DNA of 64,000 bases from Pseudomonas sp. ACN8 (GTDB taxonomy: Bacteria; Pseudomonadota; Gammaproteobacteria; Pseudomonadales; Pseudomonadaceae), in contig NZ_MRCS01000029.1 of the NCBI RefSeq assembly GCF_002303925.1, positions 1 to 64,000 of the forward strand. Reading direction: 5' to 3'. The position numbers and the translations under genes were made by a program. Under the pieces are notes generated by a model that searched no databases, was not told the DNA's origin, and saw only the letters and a program-made list of their open reading frames with translations. Below are positions 1-8,631 of this stretch, piece after piece; the first letter of the stretch is position 1; every line of letters starts with the position of its first letter.

Positions 1-994
1 CCCATAGGTGTTCCAATTCGCCTGGAGGTTTTGCATAAATCGTATGGAGGCGCTCCTTAAGCAAGGTGCTGCAGTAATTGACCGACTGCACAAACGGCAA
101 TGCGAAACACCCAGTCAGTACCCGGGATCTCTCGAGCCTGCGGAAAAACCACATGTCCTTACGGTTGTCCGAAAAGGGCATTACACCGAGCTCTGTTTCA
201 TCCTCGGTCATGGCAAACGTGGCGAGAATCAGGGCCATTGGGCTCACCGCCTTCCGAGTCATACGGCTTGCCTCAACGCCATAGGCGTTTCCGGCGACCA
301 GGACGCGATTTCCCTTGAGCTCTCCCAGTGGTGTGATGATGCCCACATGAGTGGCATGCGGATTGATCTGCAAGGCTGGGCAGCCTTCGACAATTAGTCC
401 TCCACGGCTGGCAACGGCATTCGCCATGGCCTGCACCAGCGCGAAAGGGTCTACCGCTCCACCCTCCGGGTAGTACAAACCGGCGCAATAGTGCGCAGTC
501 CCCAGATCGCTCTCCATGCGTTCACGGTCGGCCACTTCCACGCTAATGCCCAGGCTTCGCCAGCCTTGGGCTATGGTCTGCAATTGCGGTTTACAGTGGT
601 TTGCCCACGGCTGCATCCAGCCGCTCTGGTGCAGCGTCGCAGCCGACCAGGAAAGGACATCGCTGCCGGTATGCTGAAGCGCGCGAGCGAAATGGCCAGC
701 GCTATCCCCAAGACACTGACGCAATGACTGTGGCGTGTGCCGGGAAGGCACCGGTATGACGAAGCCAGAATTGCGCCCGCTAGCCCCTGCGCCTACCTGG
801 CGAGCCTCGAGTACAGTCACCGAATACCCGGCATCCAGAGCTTGCAAGGCGGCAGCCAGTCCGCCGACTCCAGCACCGATTACCACCACATCGCTGTCGA
901 ACGGAAGCTGGGCCGAGCGCACGGTTTTACACGGCCACCCGGCTTGCCAGACCGATGGGGCGGCCAATAACCGGGAAAGGTTTTTCTCAGGCAT
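1..994 (-). CDS. FAD-dependent oxidoreductase, DAO/PuuB-like (partial)
   Basis: The frame is open from the ATG at 994 down to the left edge, so about 331 N-terminal residues are visible and the C-terminus is missing. A Rossmann FAD-binding motif lies at residues 40-45 (GAGVGG), followed by VLEA and GASGRNSGF. This is the layout of the D-amino-acid oxidase / gamma-glutamylputrescine oxidase (OrdL, PuuB) family, which oxidises amines or amino acids. The start overlaps the end of the upstream N-monooxygenase gene by 8 bases, so the two are probably translationally coupled. It is the fourth gene of a four-gene minus-strand operon that continues beyond the window. The substrate cannot be told from sequence; a diamine or amino acid would suit the neighbours. 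The family call is firm and the role is inference. Confidence 0.8.
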   Translation of the reverse strand, partial: MPEKNLSRLLAAPSVWQAGWPCKTVRSAQLPFDSDVVVIGAGVGGLAAALQALDAGYSVTVLEARQVGAGASGRNSGFVIPVPSRHTPQSLRQCLGDSAGHFARALQHTGSDVLSWSAATLHQSGWMQPWANHCKPQLQTIAQGWRSLGISVEVADRERMESDLGTAHYCAGLYYPEGGAVDPFALVQAMANAVASRGGLIVEGCPALQINPHATHVGIITPLGELKGNRVLVAGNAYGVEASRMTRKAVSPMALILATFAMTEDETELGVMPFSDNRKDMWFFRRLERSRVLTGCFALPFVQSVNYCSTLLKERLHTIYAKPPGELEHLW

Positions 995-2291
995 AACACT
1001 GATACTCGACCCGGGTTGGCAAATGGGTGTTGAGCGACTCGACAATGGTTTTCGAGCGCAGGGCGAGCAAGCTGAAGGAGCCTGCATCGCCCATCCCGTG
1101 AGAGGATTCGCAAAGTCCGTTGAGGTAGGTCGGCAGAGATCCGCCCAGATTGATCCGGTAATCGCGGGCGGTTTGCATAGCACCGCGACTTGTTGCCAGG
1201 GGGGCGAGTAGTGGAGGGTAGGGTTCTTCGCGCTCGCCGGTACCCAAGTCGAGAAACCCTGTGGCCAGAATCACTAGGTCGAAGGTTTTTCGAAAGGCTT
1301 TTCCTTCCAGAAAATGCCGGCTCTGCAACTCGATACCCTCTGTTCCGGGTATGCAGGCGGTTATTTCATGGCATGTCTTGATCTCCAGCCAGTGCTCGCC
1401 GCGCAAGCTCTGCTCGTACAGCTTGATGTAGAGCTGATTGAGTACATCGATGTCAGAAGCTGAATAGTTGGTGTGGAGCAGCTCCCGACGTAACCGGGCT
1501 TTATGCTCGGGGCTTGCACGGTGAAAAGCATCGACGAATTCGGGGAAATAGACTTCATCCGAAAAAGGACTCGTGTCTTTCTGCCGGTAACCGAAGTTTC
1601 GGGTGTAACCCACGACTTCCTTCACGGCCGCCTGCTCACTGACATGCAGCAGTATCTCGACAGCGCTTTGGCTGCCTCCGATCACGGCCACACGGCATTG
1701 CCCGGCGGTGCGTTCGATAGTCTCTTGCAGAGCCGGCAGATAATGATTCAGATGTCGTATTCGAGTATCGACGAGTTCGGCGAAGGGCGCCGGGATGTGC
1801 GGTGTTCTTCCCGGCGCCAGTACCAAGCTGCGAGCGAGATAGATCTGGTCATTGGCTGAGCGAACCCGGTAGTGATCGATGCCACCCTCAGGGCCCGCTT
1901 CCACCGCTTCGATCGATACGGCTTCACAGCTGTAATCGACTTGCTCCTTGAAGAACTCCGCCACCCAGGTCACGTATTGCGCGTACTCAAGCCGCAAGGG
2001 GTAATGCAGAGGCAAGTTCAGGTGCTCGTAGAGACGCTGGTTCTCGAACAGAAAGTTGGTGAAGGTATAACGGCTGCGCGGGTTGCGCGGCGTTACCAGA
2101 TCACGCAGGGGATGATTCTGGATGTCCGAGCCTGGCAACAGCATGTTGGGCTGCCAGAGCGGGCCGGGTCGTCTCTCCACAAAGCGCACCGTCAACGCGG
2201 GCGCCAACTCCTCAAAAGCGATGGCTAGGGCAATGTTGGCGGGGCCGAAGCCGATGCCCAGCACGTCCAGTATTTGCGTGGAGGTGCTCAT
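987..2291 (-). CDS. L-lysine/ornithine N-monooxygenase-like flavoprotein (SidA/IucD/PvdA family)
   Basis: A 434-residue protein with an N-terminal FAD motif GIGFGPAN at residues 12-19, a central NADPH-binding motif VIGGSQSA and a C-terminal ATGF signature. This is the domain order of class B N-hydroxylating flavin monooxygenases, which hydroxylate the side-chain or terminal amine of ornithine, lysine or diamines in siderophore and related pathways. Length is normal for the family. The start overlaps the stop of the upstream aminotransferase by 4 bases (ATGA), and its own stop overlaps the next gene. The substrate is unknown; the neighbouring class III aminotransferase would be compatible with a diaminobutyrate- or diaminopropane-derived amine. 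Neither an acyltransferase nor an IucA/IucC synthetase is visible, so a siderophore product is not established. Confidence 0.85.
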   Translation of the reverse strand: MSTSTQILDVLGIGFGPANIALAIAFEELAPALTVRFVERRPGPLWQPNMLLPGSDIQNHPLRDLVTPRNPRSRYTFTNFLFENQRLYEHLNLPLHYPLRLEYAQYVTWVAEFFKEQVDYSCEAVSIEAVEAGPEGGIDHYRVRSANDQIYLARSLVLAPGRTPHIPAPFAELVDTRIRHLNHYLPALQETIERTAGQCRVAVIGGSQSAVEILLHVSEQAAVKEVVGYTRNFGYRQKDTSPFSDEVYFPEFVDAFHRASPEHKARLRRELLHTNYSASDIDVLNQLYIKLYEQSLRGEHWLEIKTCHEITACIPGTEGIELQSRHFLEGKAFRKTFDLVILATGFLDLGTGEREEPYPPLLAPLATSRGAMQTARDYRINLGGSLPTYLNGLCESSHGMGDAGSFSLLALRSKTIVESLNTHLPTRVEYQCYA

Positions 2292-3667
2292 GCCTGTACC
2301 TCCACGGGAACCTTGTGTGTACGATCCATGGTTTTGGCGGGCGCATGTCGAGCCAGTGCCCGACTTAGGCGCTCGACAATCTCACGCACTTCGTCAGGGG
2401 TAATCACCAGCGGCGCCAGGAAGCGCAGCACGGCACCCTGCCGACCGCCGCTTTCGATAATCAGGCCTTCATCCAGACAGGCTTTTTTAACCGCGCTGGC
2501 CAAGGCGCCCGCTGCCGGTGGATGGCCCAGTGCATCCGGGGTTGCGTTTGGCTCGATCAACTCCATGCCCAGCATCAGCCCCCGCCCACGAACGTCGCCG
2601 ATGCAGGGGAAGCGGTCTTTCAATTCCAGTAGCCCTTGGTGCAGCAACTCGCCTACCTCACGGACATACTCCAGCAAGTGCTCGCGCCGAATAAACTCCA
2701 GGGTGGCCGCGCCACTGACCAGTGCGATCTGATTGCCCCGGAACGTGCCGGCATGGGCGCCGGGCTTCCATTGGTCATACTTCTCCAGATAGACCAGCAG
2801 TGAAAGCGGATACCCGCCACCGACGGCTTTGGACAGAATGATGGCATCGGGGGTAATACCTGCATGATCGAAGGCGAACATATCGCCACTGCGGCCAATA
2901 CCGGTCTGGATTTCGTCAATCACCAACGGCACTTGATGACGCTGGGTGATTTCTCTGACCTGCCGCAACCAGTTGGCGCTGGCAGGGATACAACCTCCTT
3001 CGCCCTGGATGGCTTCGAGCAAGACCATCGCCGGCTTGCACACGCCACTCTCGGGATCGCCGAGCACGCTTTCGAGAAACGCCAGGCTCAGGCGTTCGGT
3101 TTCAAGAGCATCGACCTGGGCACCGAAGGGGCTGCGATAGGTGTAGGGATAGGGCAGGAATTGAATTTCCGCCGGCATGCCACTGATTACTTGCTTGGGG
3201 GCCAGATTGCCCATCATCCCCAAGGTGCCATGGCTCATCCCATGGTAAGCGCCCTGAAACACCAGCACGGGGCGGCGCCCCGTTGCCGTTTTGAATAATT
3301 TGAGGGCGGCTTCAACCGCATCCGCTCCCGTGGGTCCGCAAAACTGGAGCTTGGCCTGTTTGGCAAAGCCTGCGGGCAGGGCCGCAAACAACTCGTTCAT
3401 GAAGTGAAATTTGGCCGGCGTCGCTAGGTCCAGCGCTTGTTGCAGCTGTCCCGACTGCAGGAACCCGATTACACGCTCCTGCACAAAAGGGTGGTTATGA
3501 CCCAGGGGCAGGGCACCAGCGCACGCCAGGCAGTCGATATAGTACCGACCATCACTGTCCTGCACCTGGGCTAGCGCCCCGTGGGTGAAAATTCGTTGAA
3601 TATTCCGCGCATAAGTACGGGCGTTGGACTCGCGGCTGCTGAAGTACTCGATAGTGTCAATGCTCAT
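2288..3667 (-). CDS. Class III PLP aminotransferase, diaminobutyrate aminotransferase-like
   Basis: A 459-residue fold-type I, class III aminotransferase. The PLP-binding lysine is K280 in the ILSKAVGGG context, preceded by VIDEIQTGIGRSG; the phosphate-binding residues (FCGPTGADAVEAALKL) and GAYHGMSHGT are also present. The LGHNHP and FCGPTGADA motifs are typical of 2,4-diaminobutyrate:2-oxoglutarate aminotransferases (EctB/PvdH/RhbA-like), which make L-2,4-diaminobutyrate from aspartate semialdehyde. An AAGGAAG ribosome binding site lies 7 bases before the ATG. Fifteen bases separate it from the Rieske gene upstream, and it overlaps the N-monooxygenase gene by 4. The exact substrate is inferred, since class III enzymes are promiscuous in annotation. 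Confidence 0.85.
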   Translation of the reverse strand: MSIDTIEYFSSRESNARTYARNIQRIFTHGALAQVQDSDGRYYIDCLACAGALPLGHNHPFVQERVIGFLQSGQLQQALDLATPAKFHFMNELFAALPAGFAKQAKLQFCGPTGADAVEAALKLFKTATGRRPVLVFQGAYHGMSHGTLGMMGNLAPKQVISGMPAEIQFLPYPYTYRSPFGAQVDALETERLSLAFLESVLGDPESGVCKPAMVLLEAIQGEGGCIPASANWLRQVREITQRHQVPLVIDEIQTGIGRSGDMFAFDHAGITPDAIILSKAVGGGYPLSLLVYLEKYDQWKPGAHAGTFRGNQIALVSGAATLEFIRREHLLEYVREVGELLHQGLLELKDRFPCIGDVRGRGLMLGMELIEPNATPDALGHPPAAGALASAVKKACLDEGLIIESGGRQGAVLRFLAPLVITPDEVREIVERLSRALARHAPAKTMDRTHKVPVEVQA

Positions 3668-3682
3668 GTTTTGGCTTCCTTG

Positions 3683-4726
3683 TCACAGCGAGACAGTACG
3701 GATCGGATACGTGAAACTGCGATTTCTGGAGGTCTCCCCCAGGTTTTTCAGCCAGCGCCGATATTCGAGCCCCATGCGGTCGCTGTTCACGTGCATCTCG
3801 GCTTTGGGGTCCAGAGGTAAACGAGCAGGACGCTGCGCTTCGACGATGTGTCGGTCCTGTTCAAACACGATGTTCTGGCGCGAGAGGATCTGTTCCAGGG
3901 TCAGGTCAGGGCCGAAATTGATGGCCACGATCAGCCAGATAGTGCATTCGGCTTCATCGACGGGGGTGGCATTGAAGAAGGTGCAGAACCGCTCGGTTTC
4001 ACCAGTCTTCTTCTTGAAATAGGCCGTCGTCGGGTTCAAGACCGAATACTTATAGCGCGCGGTCACAGGGATTGCGCGATGGTCGCCATAGGGCTGGAAA
4101 ACACTGATTTCACTGGAGTGCAAGCCTCGTTCATCCAGACTGACCGTGTATTTTTTTAGCGGCTCCGGGGCGTCGGGCAACCCATTGAGGTTGGCGTGGA
4201 CAAATGGGAAGTGCGACGCATCAATGAAGTTTTCTAGCGCTCGCAAGGCATTTGCTTTGTAGTGGTAAGGGCCAGCAAAAATTTTCCGGTAGTTGCTGTC
4301 TTCCCACTGGGCAAAAGCGGGCAGTGGGCGATCAGGCTGCTCCAGGCTCGCCCAGATAAAACCGAATTGTTCTTGCGCGAAGTGACGAAAGATTAACCGC
4401 TCGGATGAAGGTCCGGCCCGGTCAGGGTGCGCTGGCACGAGTTTACAGTTGCCATGACGGTCATAGCGCCAGCCGTGGTAGGGGCATTCGATTTGCCCTT
4501 GCTTGACGCAGCCCAGAGATAATCTTGCCCCACGGTGGCCGCAGTAATCTTTCCAGGCGTGCACACCTCCCGACTCATCGCGCCACAGCACCAAGTCTTC
4601 ACCCAGCAATCGGACCGCCATGGGCTTGCTCGCGTCCAGGTCTTCGCTGAGCGCGACCACATGCCATTGGTTGACCAAGGCTTGGTAATCAACTTCTTCA
4701 CGATTCCACTCACCTTTGTATAACAT
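3683..4726 (-). CDS. Rieske [2Fe-2S] non-haem iron oxygenase, large subunit
   Basis: A 347-residue protein with a complete N-terminal Rieske centre (C62-x-H64 and C81-x2-H84) and a C-terminal mononuclear iron site within E165-N-x2-D169-x2-H172-x4-H177. Both metal sites and the bridging acidic residue are intact, so it should be catalytic. Such enzymes hydroxylate or N-oxygenate small molecules using electrons from a separate reductase; no ferredoxin or reductase gene is in view. It is the first gene of the operon, with AAAGGGGAA before the ATG. Two known relatives in function suggest options: AlcE-type putrescine hydroxylation, or PrnD/RohS-type amine-to-nitro oxidation. Neither can be chosen from this sequence. 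Confidence 0.85.
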   Translation of the reverse strand: MLYKGEWNREEVDYQALVNQWHVVALSEDLDASKPMAVRLLGEDLVLWRDESGGVHAWKDYCGHRGARLSLGCVKQGQIECPYHGWRYDRHGNCKLVPAHPDRAGPSSERLIFRHFAQEQFGFIWASLEQPDRPLPAFAQWEDSNYRKIFAGPYHYKANALRALENFIDASHFPFVHANLNGLPDAPEPLKKYTVSLDERGLHSSEISVFQPYGDHRAIPVTARYKYSVLNPTTAYFKKKTGETERFCTFFNATPVDEAECTIWLIVAINFGPDLTLEQILSRQNIVFEQDRHIVEAQRPARLPLDPKAEMHVNSDRMGLEYRRWLKNLGETSRNRSFTYPIRTVSL

Positions 4727-5238
4727 CGGCGTTCCCCTTTTTCAGGCAAAATGAGGCCATTACAACGTCCGCAGACGATGTATTGGGTTCGTAAGGTATG
4801 CGCGGGTTTTTGGTTGTCAGGGCGTGGGCTGCCATCCGTGCTGCGCCCAGTCCTACGTTTTAGTCGGCGAGACAGCGGTCTACCAAGTCAGTGCTTTGTG
4901 CTCAAATAGCGGTGACTTTGGGGCGGTTTATGTTGTTTTGGTCCCTAATTAGCCACAGCTTAATAGCATTCGAGTGCATTACCAGACGCAATCAGAAAAA
5001 AGGAAATGGCTGTAGGACGCAGGAAGTTGTTACCAGTTTTTTAAACGCGAAGAGTGAATGCTAGCCGCAACTTACGCGACTTACTTGTGGTTCAGATCCC
5101 ATCATGCAGCAAGGGCCGTTACCTCTGTATATATGTGGCAGTCCTTCTTTCTGCCAAAACTATGATCCGTTCTTATGGGAACTGATCCTGACACGGCAGA
5201 CACGGCAAACTCTTTGAACCGTGTCGCCGAACGTGTCT
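4727..5238. other. Non-coding gap upstream of the Rieske operon
   Basis: About 510 bases with no convincing gene in any frame. It must carry the promoter of the minus-strand oxygenase operon and the end of the gntR transcript. I see no Fur box of the GATAATGATAATCATTATC type and no clear T-tailed terminator. A weak dyad (GACACGG at 5198, CCGTGTC near 5219) lies just beyond the gntR stop. Confidence 0.5.
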
Positions 5239-6288
5239 TTAAGTACTCTCCCGAACCTTCAACTCAAACCCCATGTCCTGCACCGGTTTGGCCACGGTGT
5301 TGCCGGCCATCAGCGTCAGCATCTGTTCCGCCGCGCGGCGGCCGATGGCTTCGCGTGGGGTGTTGATGCTGCTCAGGCGCGGGACCATGTGTTCGGACAT
5401 GGGCAGGTCGTTGAAGCCGAGGATCGCCACCTGTTCGGGGATCCTGATCCCGTTGCGCATGGCTTCAAGCAGGGCGCCCTGGGCCAGGTCGTCGTTGCCG
5501 AAGAAGATCGCATCGACATCCGGATGACTGGCCAGCAGTTGCAGAAACAACTCGCCGCCGAGGCCGACAGAGGAGGAGCGGGGCGTCAGCACTTCCAGGT
5601 CCGGGTCATACAGGCCAGCCTTTTGCAGGGCTTTGCGGAAACCTTCGCCGCGCAGCAAGGTGCGCTGGTCCAGTTGCGCGCCGATGTAGGCCAGGCGTTT
5701 GCGACCGCGAGACAACAAATGCTCGGCCGCCGTTTCGCCGGCGGCCAGTTGCGAAAAGCCGACGCAATTGAGCCCGGCCGCGCTGTCCAGCTCCATCATG
5801 TACACGCACGGAATGTTGCTGGCTTCGATCATCCGCCGTGAACTTTCGGTGCGGTCGAAACCCGTCAGCAACAAGCCGCGCGGTTGATAGGCCATGTAAT
5901 TGCGCAGCAGGTTTTCTTCTTCATCGCGCGAATAATGGAAGTTGCCGATCAGCACTTCGAAGCCCTTGGGGCGCAAAACCCGATGAATGGCTTCCAGGGT
6001 GTCGATGAACAGCAAATTGGATAGTGAAGGCACCAACACCACCACCGATTGGCTCTGGGCCGAGGCCAGGGCGCGGGCGGCAGTGTTGACCACATAGTTG
6101 AGCTCCAGCGCCGCTTTCTGCACCTTTTCCACCAGTTCGGTGGCCACGGTGCTGACGCCACGCAAGGCGCGGGAGGCCGTAATCGGGCTGACGCCGGCCA
6201 GGCGGGCAACTTCGTTCAGGGTAGGGCGGCCAGTGGTGCGAGTATTTTTATCGTTCTTGGTTGTGTTCATCGACGGCTTGCCAAACAA
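5239..6288 (-). CDS. gntR: LacI-family transcriptional repressor of gluconate genes
   Basis: A 349-residue LacI/GalR regulator. An N-terminal helix-turn-helix at about residues 23-45 (LNEVARLAGVSPITASRALRG) is followed by a periplasmic-binding-protein-like effector domain. It is divergent from gntK and gntP, which points to GntR, the gluconate- or 6-phosphogluconate-responsive repressor. A second in-frame ATG 6 codons in (6270) is an alternative start. Operator-like 17-mers lie just upstream (6299-6315), before gntK and before gntP, so autoregulation is likely. It is a LacI-type protein despite its name, which should not be confused with the GntR superfamily. Confidence 0.9.
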   Translation of the reverse strand: MFGKPSMNTTKNDKNTRTTGRPTLNEVARLAGVSPITASRALRGVSTVATELVEKVQKAALELNYVVNTAARALASAQSQSVVVLVPSLSNLLFIDTLEAIHRVLRPKGFEVLIGNFHYSRDEEENLLRNYMAYQPRGLLLTGFDRTESSRRMIEASNIPCVYMMELDSAAGLNCVGFSQLAAGETAAEHLLSRGRKRLAYIGAQLDQRTLLRGEGFRKALQKAGLYDPDLEVLTPRSSSVGLGGELFLQLLASHPDVDAIFFGNDDLAQGALLEAMRNGIRIPEQVAILGFNDLPMSEHMVPRLSSINTPREAIGRRAAEQMLTLMAGNTVAKPVQDMGFELKVREST

Positions 6289-6298
6289 AATTCAAGGC

Positions 6299-6315
6299 AC
6301 TAAGGTAGCGCTGTC
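6299..6315 (+). promoter_or_regulatory. GntR operator-like site 1 (gntR promoter)
   Basis: ACTAAGGTAGCGCTGTC, 11 bases upstream of the gntR start. It fits the AC-N-AAG-N-TAGCGCT pattern I recall for P. aeruginosa GntR and matches two further sites in this locus. Confidence 0.75.
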
Positions 6316-6450
6316 TCGATGCAGCTGCAAATGCGTGAGCGAGGGTTCGCCTGATCCTTGCTTTTTGGTGTTGGGACCTAACCTGCTGCAACCCATAAAA
6401 TGACAAGAAAGGCGTCGGCAACTTCTGCTTTTGATCTGGTGTCATAGCTG

Positions 6451-6467
6451 GCAAAGGTAGCGCTGTC
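6451..6467 (+). promoter_or_regulatory. GntR operator-like site 2 (gntK promoter)
   Basis: GCAAAGGTAGCGCTGTC, ending 18 bases before the gntK ATG. It shares AAGGTAGCGCTGTC exactly with site 1, and its position suggests steric blocking of gntK transcription. Confidence 0.75.
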
Positions 6468-6485
6468 TGCGCGCTGAGGTGTTAC

Positions 6486-7019
6486 ATGAATCATCCCATC
6501 ACCGCCCTGGTCATCATGGGCGTTGCCGGTTGCGGCAAGACGTGCGTCAGCGAGGCCCTGTGCCATTTGAGCGGCGCCACTGCCATTGAAGGCGACTCTT
6601 TTCACCCTGCCGCCAATATCGAAAAGATGAGCGCGGGTATTCCCCTGAACGATGAAGACCGTGCCGGCTGGCTCGACAGCCTGTGCGATGAACTGCGCCG
6701 TGTCGATGCCATGGGCCAGCGCCCGGTGCTGACCTGTTCGGCGCTCAAGCATATCTATCGCGAACGTCTGCGCAGTGCCTTGCCGGGCCTGGGCTTCGTG
6801 TTCCTTGAATTGACCCCCGAAGTCGCCGCCGACCGTGTGTCCCATCGGCCAGGCCACTTCATGCCGTCGACCCTGATCGACAGCCAGTTCGCCACCCTCG
6901 AATCGCCCGTCGGCGAGCCGTTGACCCTGGCGCTGGATGCTTCGACCCATAGCGTCGAACAACTGGCGGCGCAGGCTCATGCCTGGTGGCAGGCGCACGG
7001 CCTGAAACAGGCGGTATGA
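6486..7019 (+). CDS. gntK: Gluconokinase
   Basis: A 177-residue P-loop kinase with Walker A GVAGCGKT at residues 12-19, then EGDSFHP and the GIPLNDEDR motif typical of bacterial GntK. It phosphorylates cytosolic D-gluconate to 6-phosphogluconate, feeding the Entner-Doudoroff pathway. Length is normal. It lies divergent from gntR and 81 bases upstream of gntP, with operator-like sites before it and between it and gntP, so it should be induced with gluconate. Confidence 0.92.
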   Translation: MNHPITALVIMGVAGCGKTCVSEALCHLSGATAIEGDSFHPAANIEKMSAGIPLNDEDRAGWLDSLCDELRRVDAMGQRPVLTCSALKHIYRERLRSALPGLGFVFLELTPEVAADRVSHRPGHFMPSTLIDSQFATLESPVGEPLTLALDASTHSVEQLAAQAHAWWQAHGLKQAV

Positions 7020-7027
7020 CGGTGTTC

Positions 7028-7044
7028 CCAAAGACAGCGCTGTC
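7028..7044 (+). promoter_or_regulatory. GntR operator-like site 3 (gntP leader)
   Basis: CCAAAGACAGCGCTGTC in the gntK-gntP gap. Its last 12 bases, GACAGCGCTGTC, are a perfect palindrome. This suggests gntP also has a regulated promoter of its own. Confidence 0.7.
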
Positions 7045-7100
7045 CTCACGATTTCTGATCAACCCGCTTTAATAACAACAACAACCAGGAGACACCCCTA

Positions 7101-8453
7101 ATGTTTGGCATGTCCCACGAGACGTTCCTGCTGCTCGATGCAGTGGTCACCGTGATCGGGCTTATCGTCCTGATCACCAAGTTCAAATTTCACCCCTTCA
7201 TCGCCCTGATCATCGCCGCAGCCTTCCTCGGGCTGACCTCCGGCATGCCGATCGGCACCATCATCAAGGCGTTCCAGGACGGCTTTGGTGGTGTGCTTGG
7301 CTTTGTCGGCATCATCCTGGCGCTGGGCACGATGCTCGGCAAAATGATGGCCGAATCAGGCGGTGCGGATCAGATTGCGCAGACGTTGATCCGCGCCTTC
7401 GGCAAGGACAAGGTGCAGTGGGCGATGATGTTCGCCGCGTTCCTGGTCGGCATTCCGCTGTTCTTCGAAATCGGCTTCGTGTTGCTGATTCCATTGGTGT
7501 TCATCGTGGCCCGCCGCACCGGCGTGTCGATCATCAAGATCGGTATCCCGTTGCTGGCCGGTCTGTCCGCAGTACACGGCCTGGTGCCGCCGCACCCGGG
7601 TCCGTTGCTGGCCATCGGCGTGTTCGGTGCCGACATCGGCAAGACCATTCTTTATGGTCTGATCGTTGCGTTGCCAACCGCCATCATCGCTGGCCCGATC
7701 TTCGGTACGTTCATTGCCAAGCACATCCCCGGTCATCCGAATCAGGAATTGGTGGATCAACTGGTGCGCGATGAGAATGCCGGCGATCTGCCTAGCTTCG
7801 GCATTACCCTGATCACTGTGCTGTCACCCGTGTTCCTGATGTTGCTCAAGACCTTTGCCGATGTGGTGCTGCCGGACGGCAACTTCTTCCGCACTTTCAT
7901 GGACCTGATCGGTCACCCGATCTCGGCTCTCTTGCTGGCGTTGCTGCTGTCGCTGTACACCTTCGGCTACAAGCAGGGCATCGGTTCGCAACAGATGCTC
8001 AAATGGCTGGATGCGAGCCTCGCGCCGACCGCCGCGATCATCCTGATCATCGGTGCCGGTGGTGGCTTCAAGCAGATGCTGGTGACCAGCGGTGTAGGTG
8101 ATGTGATCGGTCACATGGCGGTGGCTGCACAGATCTCGCCGATCCTGCTGGCCTGGCTGGTGGCGGCGGTGATCCGTATCGCGACCGGTTCGGCGACCGT
8201 GGCGACCATCACGGGTGCCGGCATCGTGGTGCCGGTAGTGGGGATGATCCCGGGCGTGAACCGTGAGCTGCTGGTGCTGGCCACCGGTGCGGGCTCGCTG
8301 ATCCTGTCCCACGTCAACGACGCCGGTTTCTGGCTGGTCAAGCAGTACTTCAACATGACCGTGGCCGAAACCTTCAAGACCTGGACCGCGATGGAAACCA
8401 TCCTCTCCGTGGTTGGCCTGGGCTTTATCCTGTTGTTGTCGCTGTTCGTTTAA
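7101..8453 (+). CDS. gntP: Gluconate:H+ symporter, GntP family
   Basis: A 450-residue, very hydrophobic protein with about 12-14 predicted membrane segments. It carries GntP-family signatures such as the GGFGGVLGFVG-like glycine-rich stretch near residues 56-66, AVHGLVPPHPGPL, ATGSATVA and SHVNDAGFW. It imports gluconate with protons across the inner membrane for GntK. A GGAG-type ribosome binding site (CAGGAGACACC) precedes the ATG. It is followed by a strong hairpin terminator at 8470-8499, ending the gluconate unit. Confidence 0.93.
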   Translation: MFGMSHETFLLLDAVVTVIGLIVLITKFKFHPFIALIIAAAFLGLTSGMPIGTIIKAFQDGFGGVLGFVGIILALGTMLGKMMAESGGADQIAQTLIRAFGKDKVQWAMMFAAFLVGIPLFFEIGFVLLIPLVFIVARRTGVSIIKIGIPLLAGLSAVHGLVPPHPGPLLAIGVFGADIGKTILYGLIVALPTAIIAGPIFGTFIAKHIPGHPNQELVDQLVRDENAGDLPSFGITLITVLSPVFLMLLKTFADVVLPDGNFFRTFMDLIGHPISALLLALLLSLYTFGYKQGIGSQQMLKWLDASLAPTAAIILIIGAGGGFKQMLVTSGVGDVIGHMAVAAQISPILLAWLVAAVIRIATGSATVATITGAGIVVPVVGMIPGVNRELLVLATGAGSLILSHVNDAGFWLVKQYFNMTVAETFKTWTAMETILSVVGLGFILLLSLFV

Positions 8454-8469
8454 ACGATTCGACAGACAC

Positions 8470-8499
8470 AAAAAAACCGCAGTGATGCGGTTTTTTTGT
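8470..8499 (+). terminator. Rho-independent terminator after gntP
   Basis: A-tract, CCGCA stem, GTGA loop, TGCGG stem and a T7 run. The A and T tracts also pair, giving a near-symmetrical stem able to work from both sides. Confidence 0.9.
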
Positions 8500-8532
8500 A
8501 GAGGGTCGATTTCAAGGAAAACCCGATTCCAA

Positions 8533-8623
8533 TGTGGGAGCGAGCCTGCTCGCGAATGCGTCATATCAGTCAGCAATTATGGCGACTGATACACCGCTTT
8601 CGCGAGCAGGCTCGCTCCCACAG
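8533..8623. repeat. REP pair (inverted), GCGAGCAGGCTCGC family
   Basis: Two head-to-head REP units, TGTGGGAGCGAGCCTGCTCG and its inverse, separated by about 45 bases. They sit between the convergent gntP and alaC genes. Confidence 0.92.
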
Positions 8624-8631
8624 GTTTTGTG

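Noticed and set aside
1..994. Several short plus-strand open frames at the left edge
   Set aside because: They oppose a continuous minus-strand FAD oxidoreductase frame with clear motifs.
5125..5141. LexA-like CTGTATATATGTGGCAG
   Set aside because: CTG and CAG are 11 bases apart, not 10, and no suitably placed gene follows.
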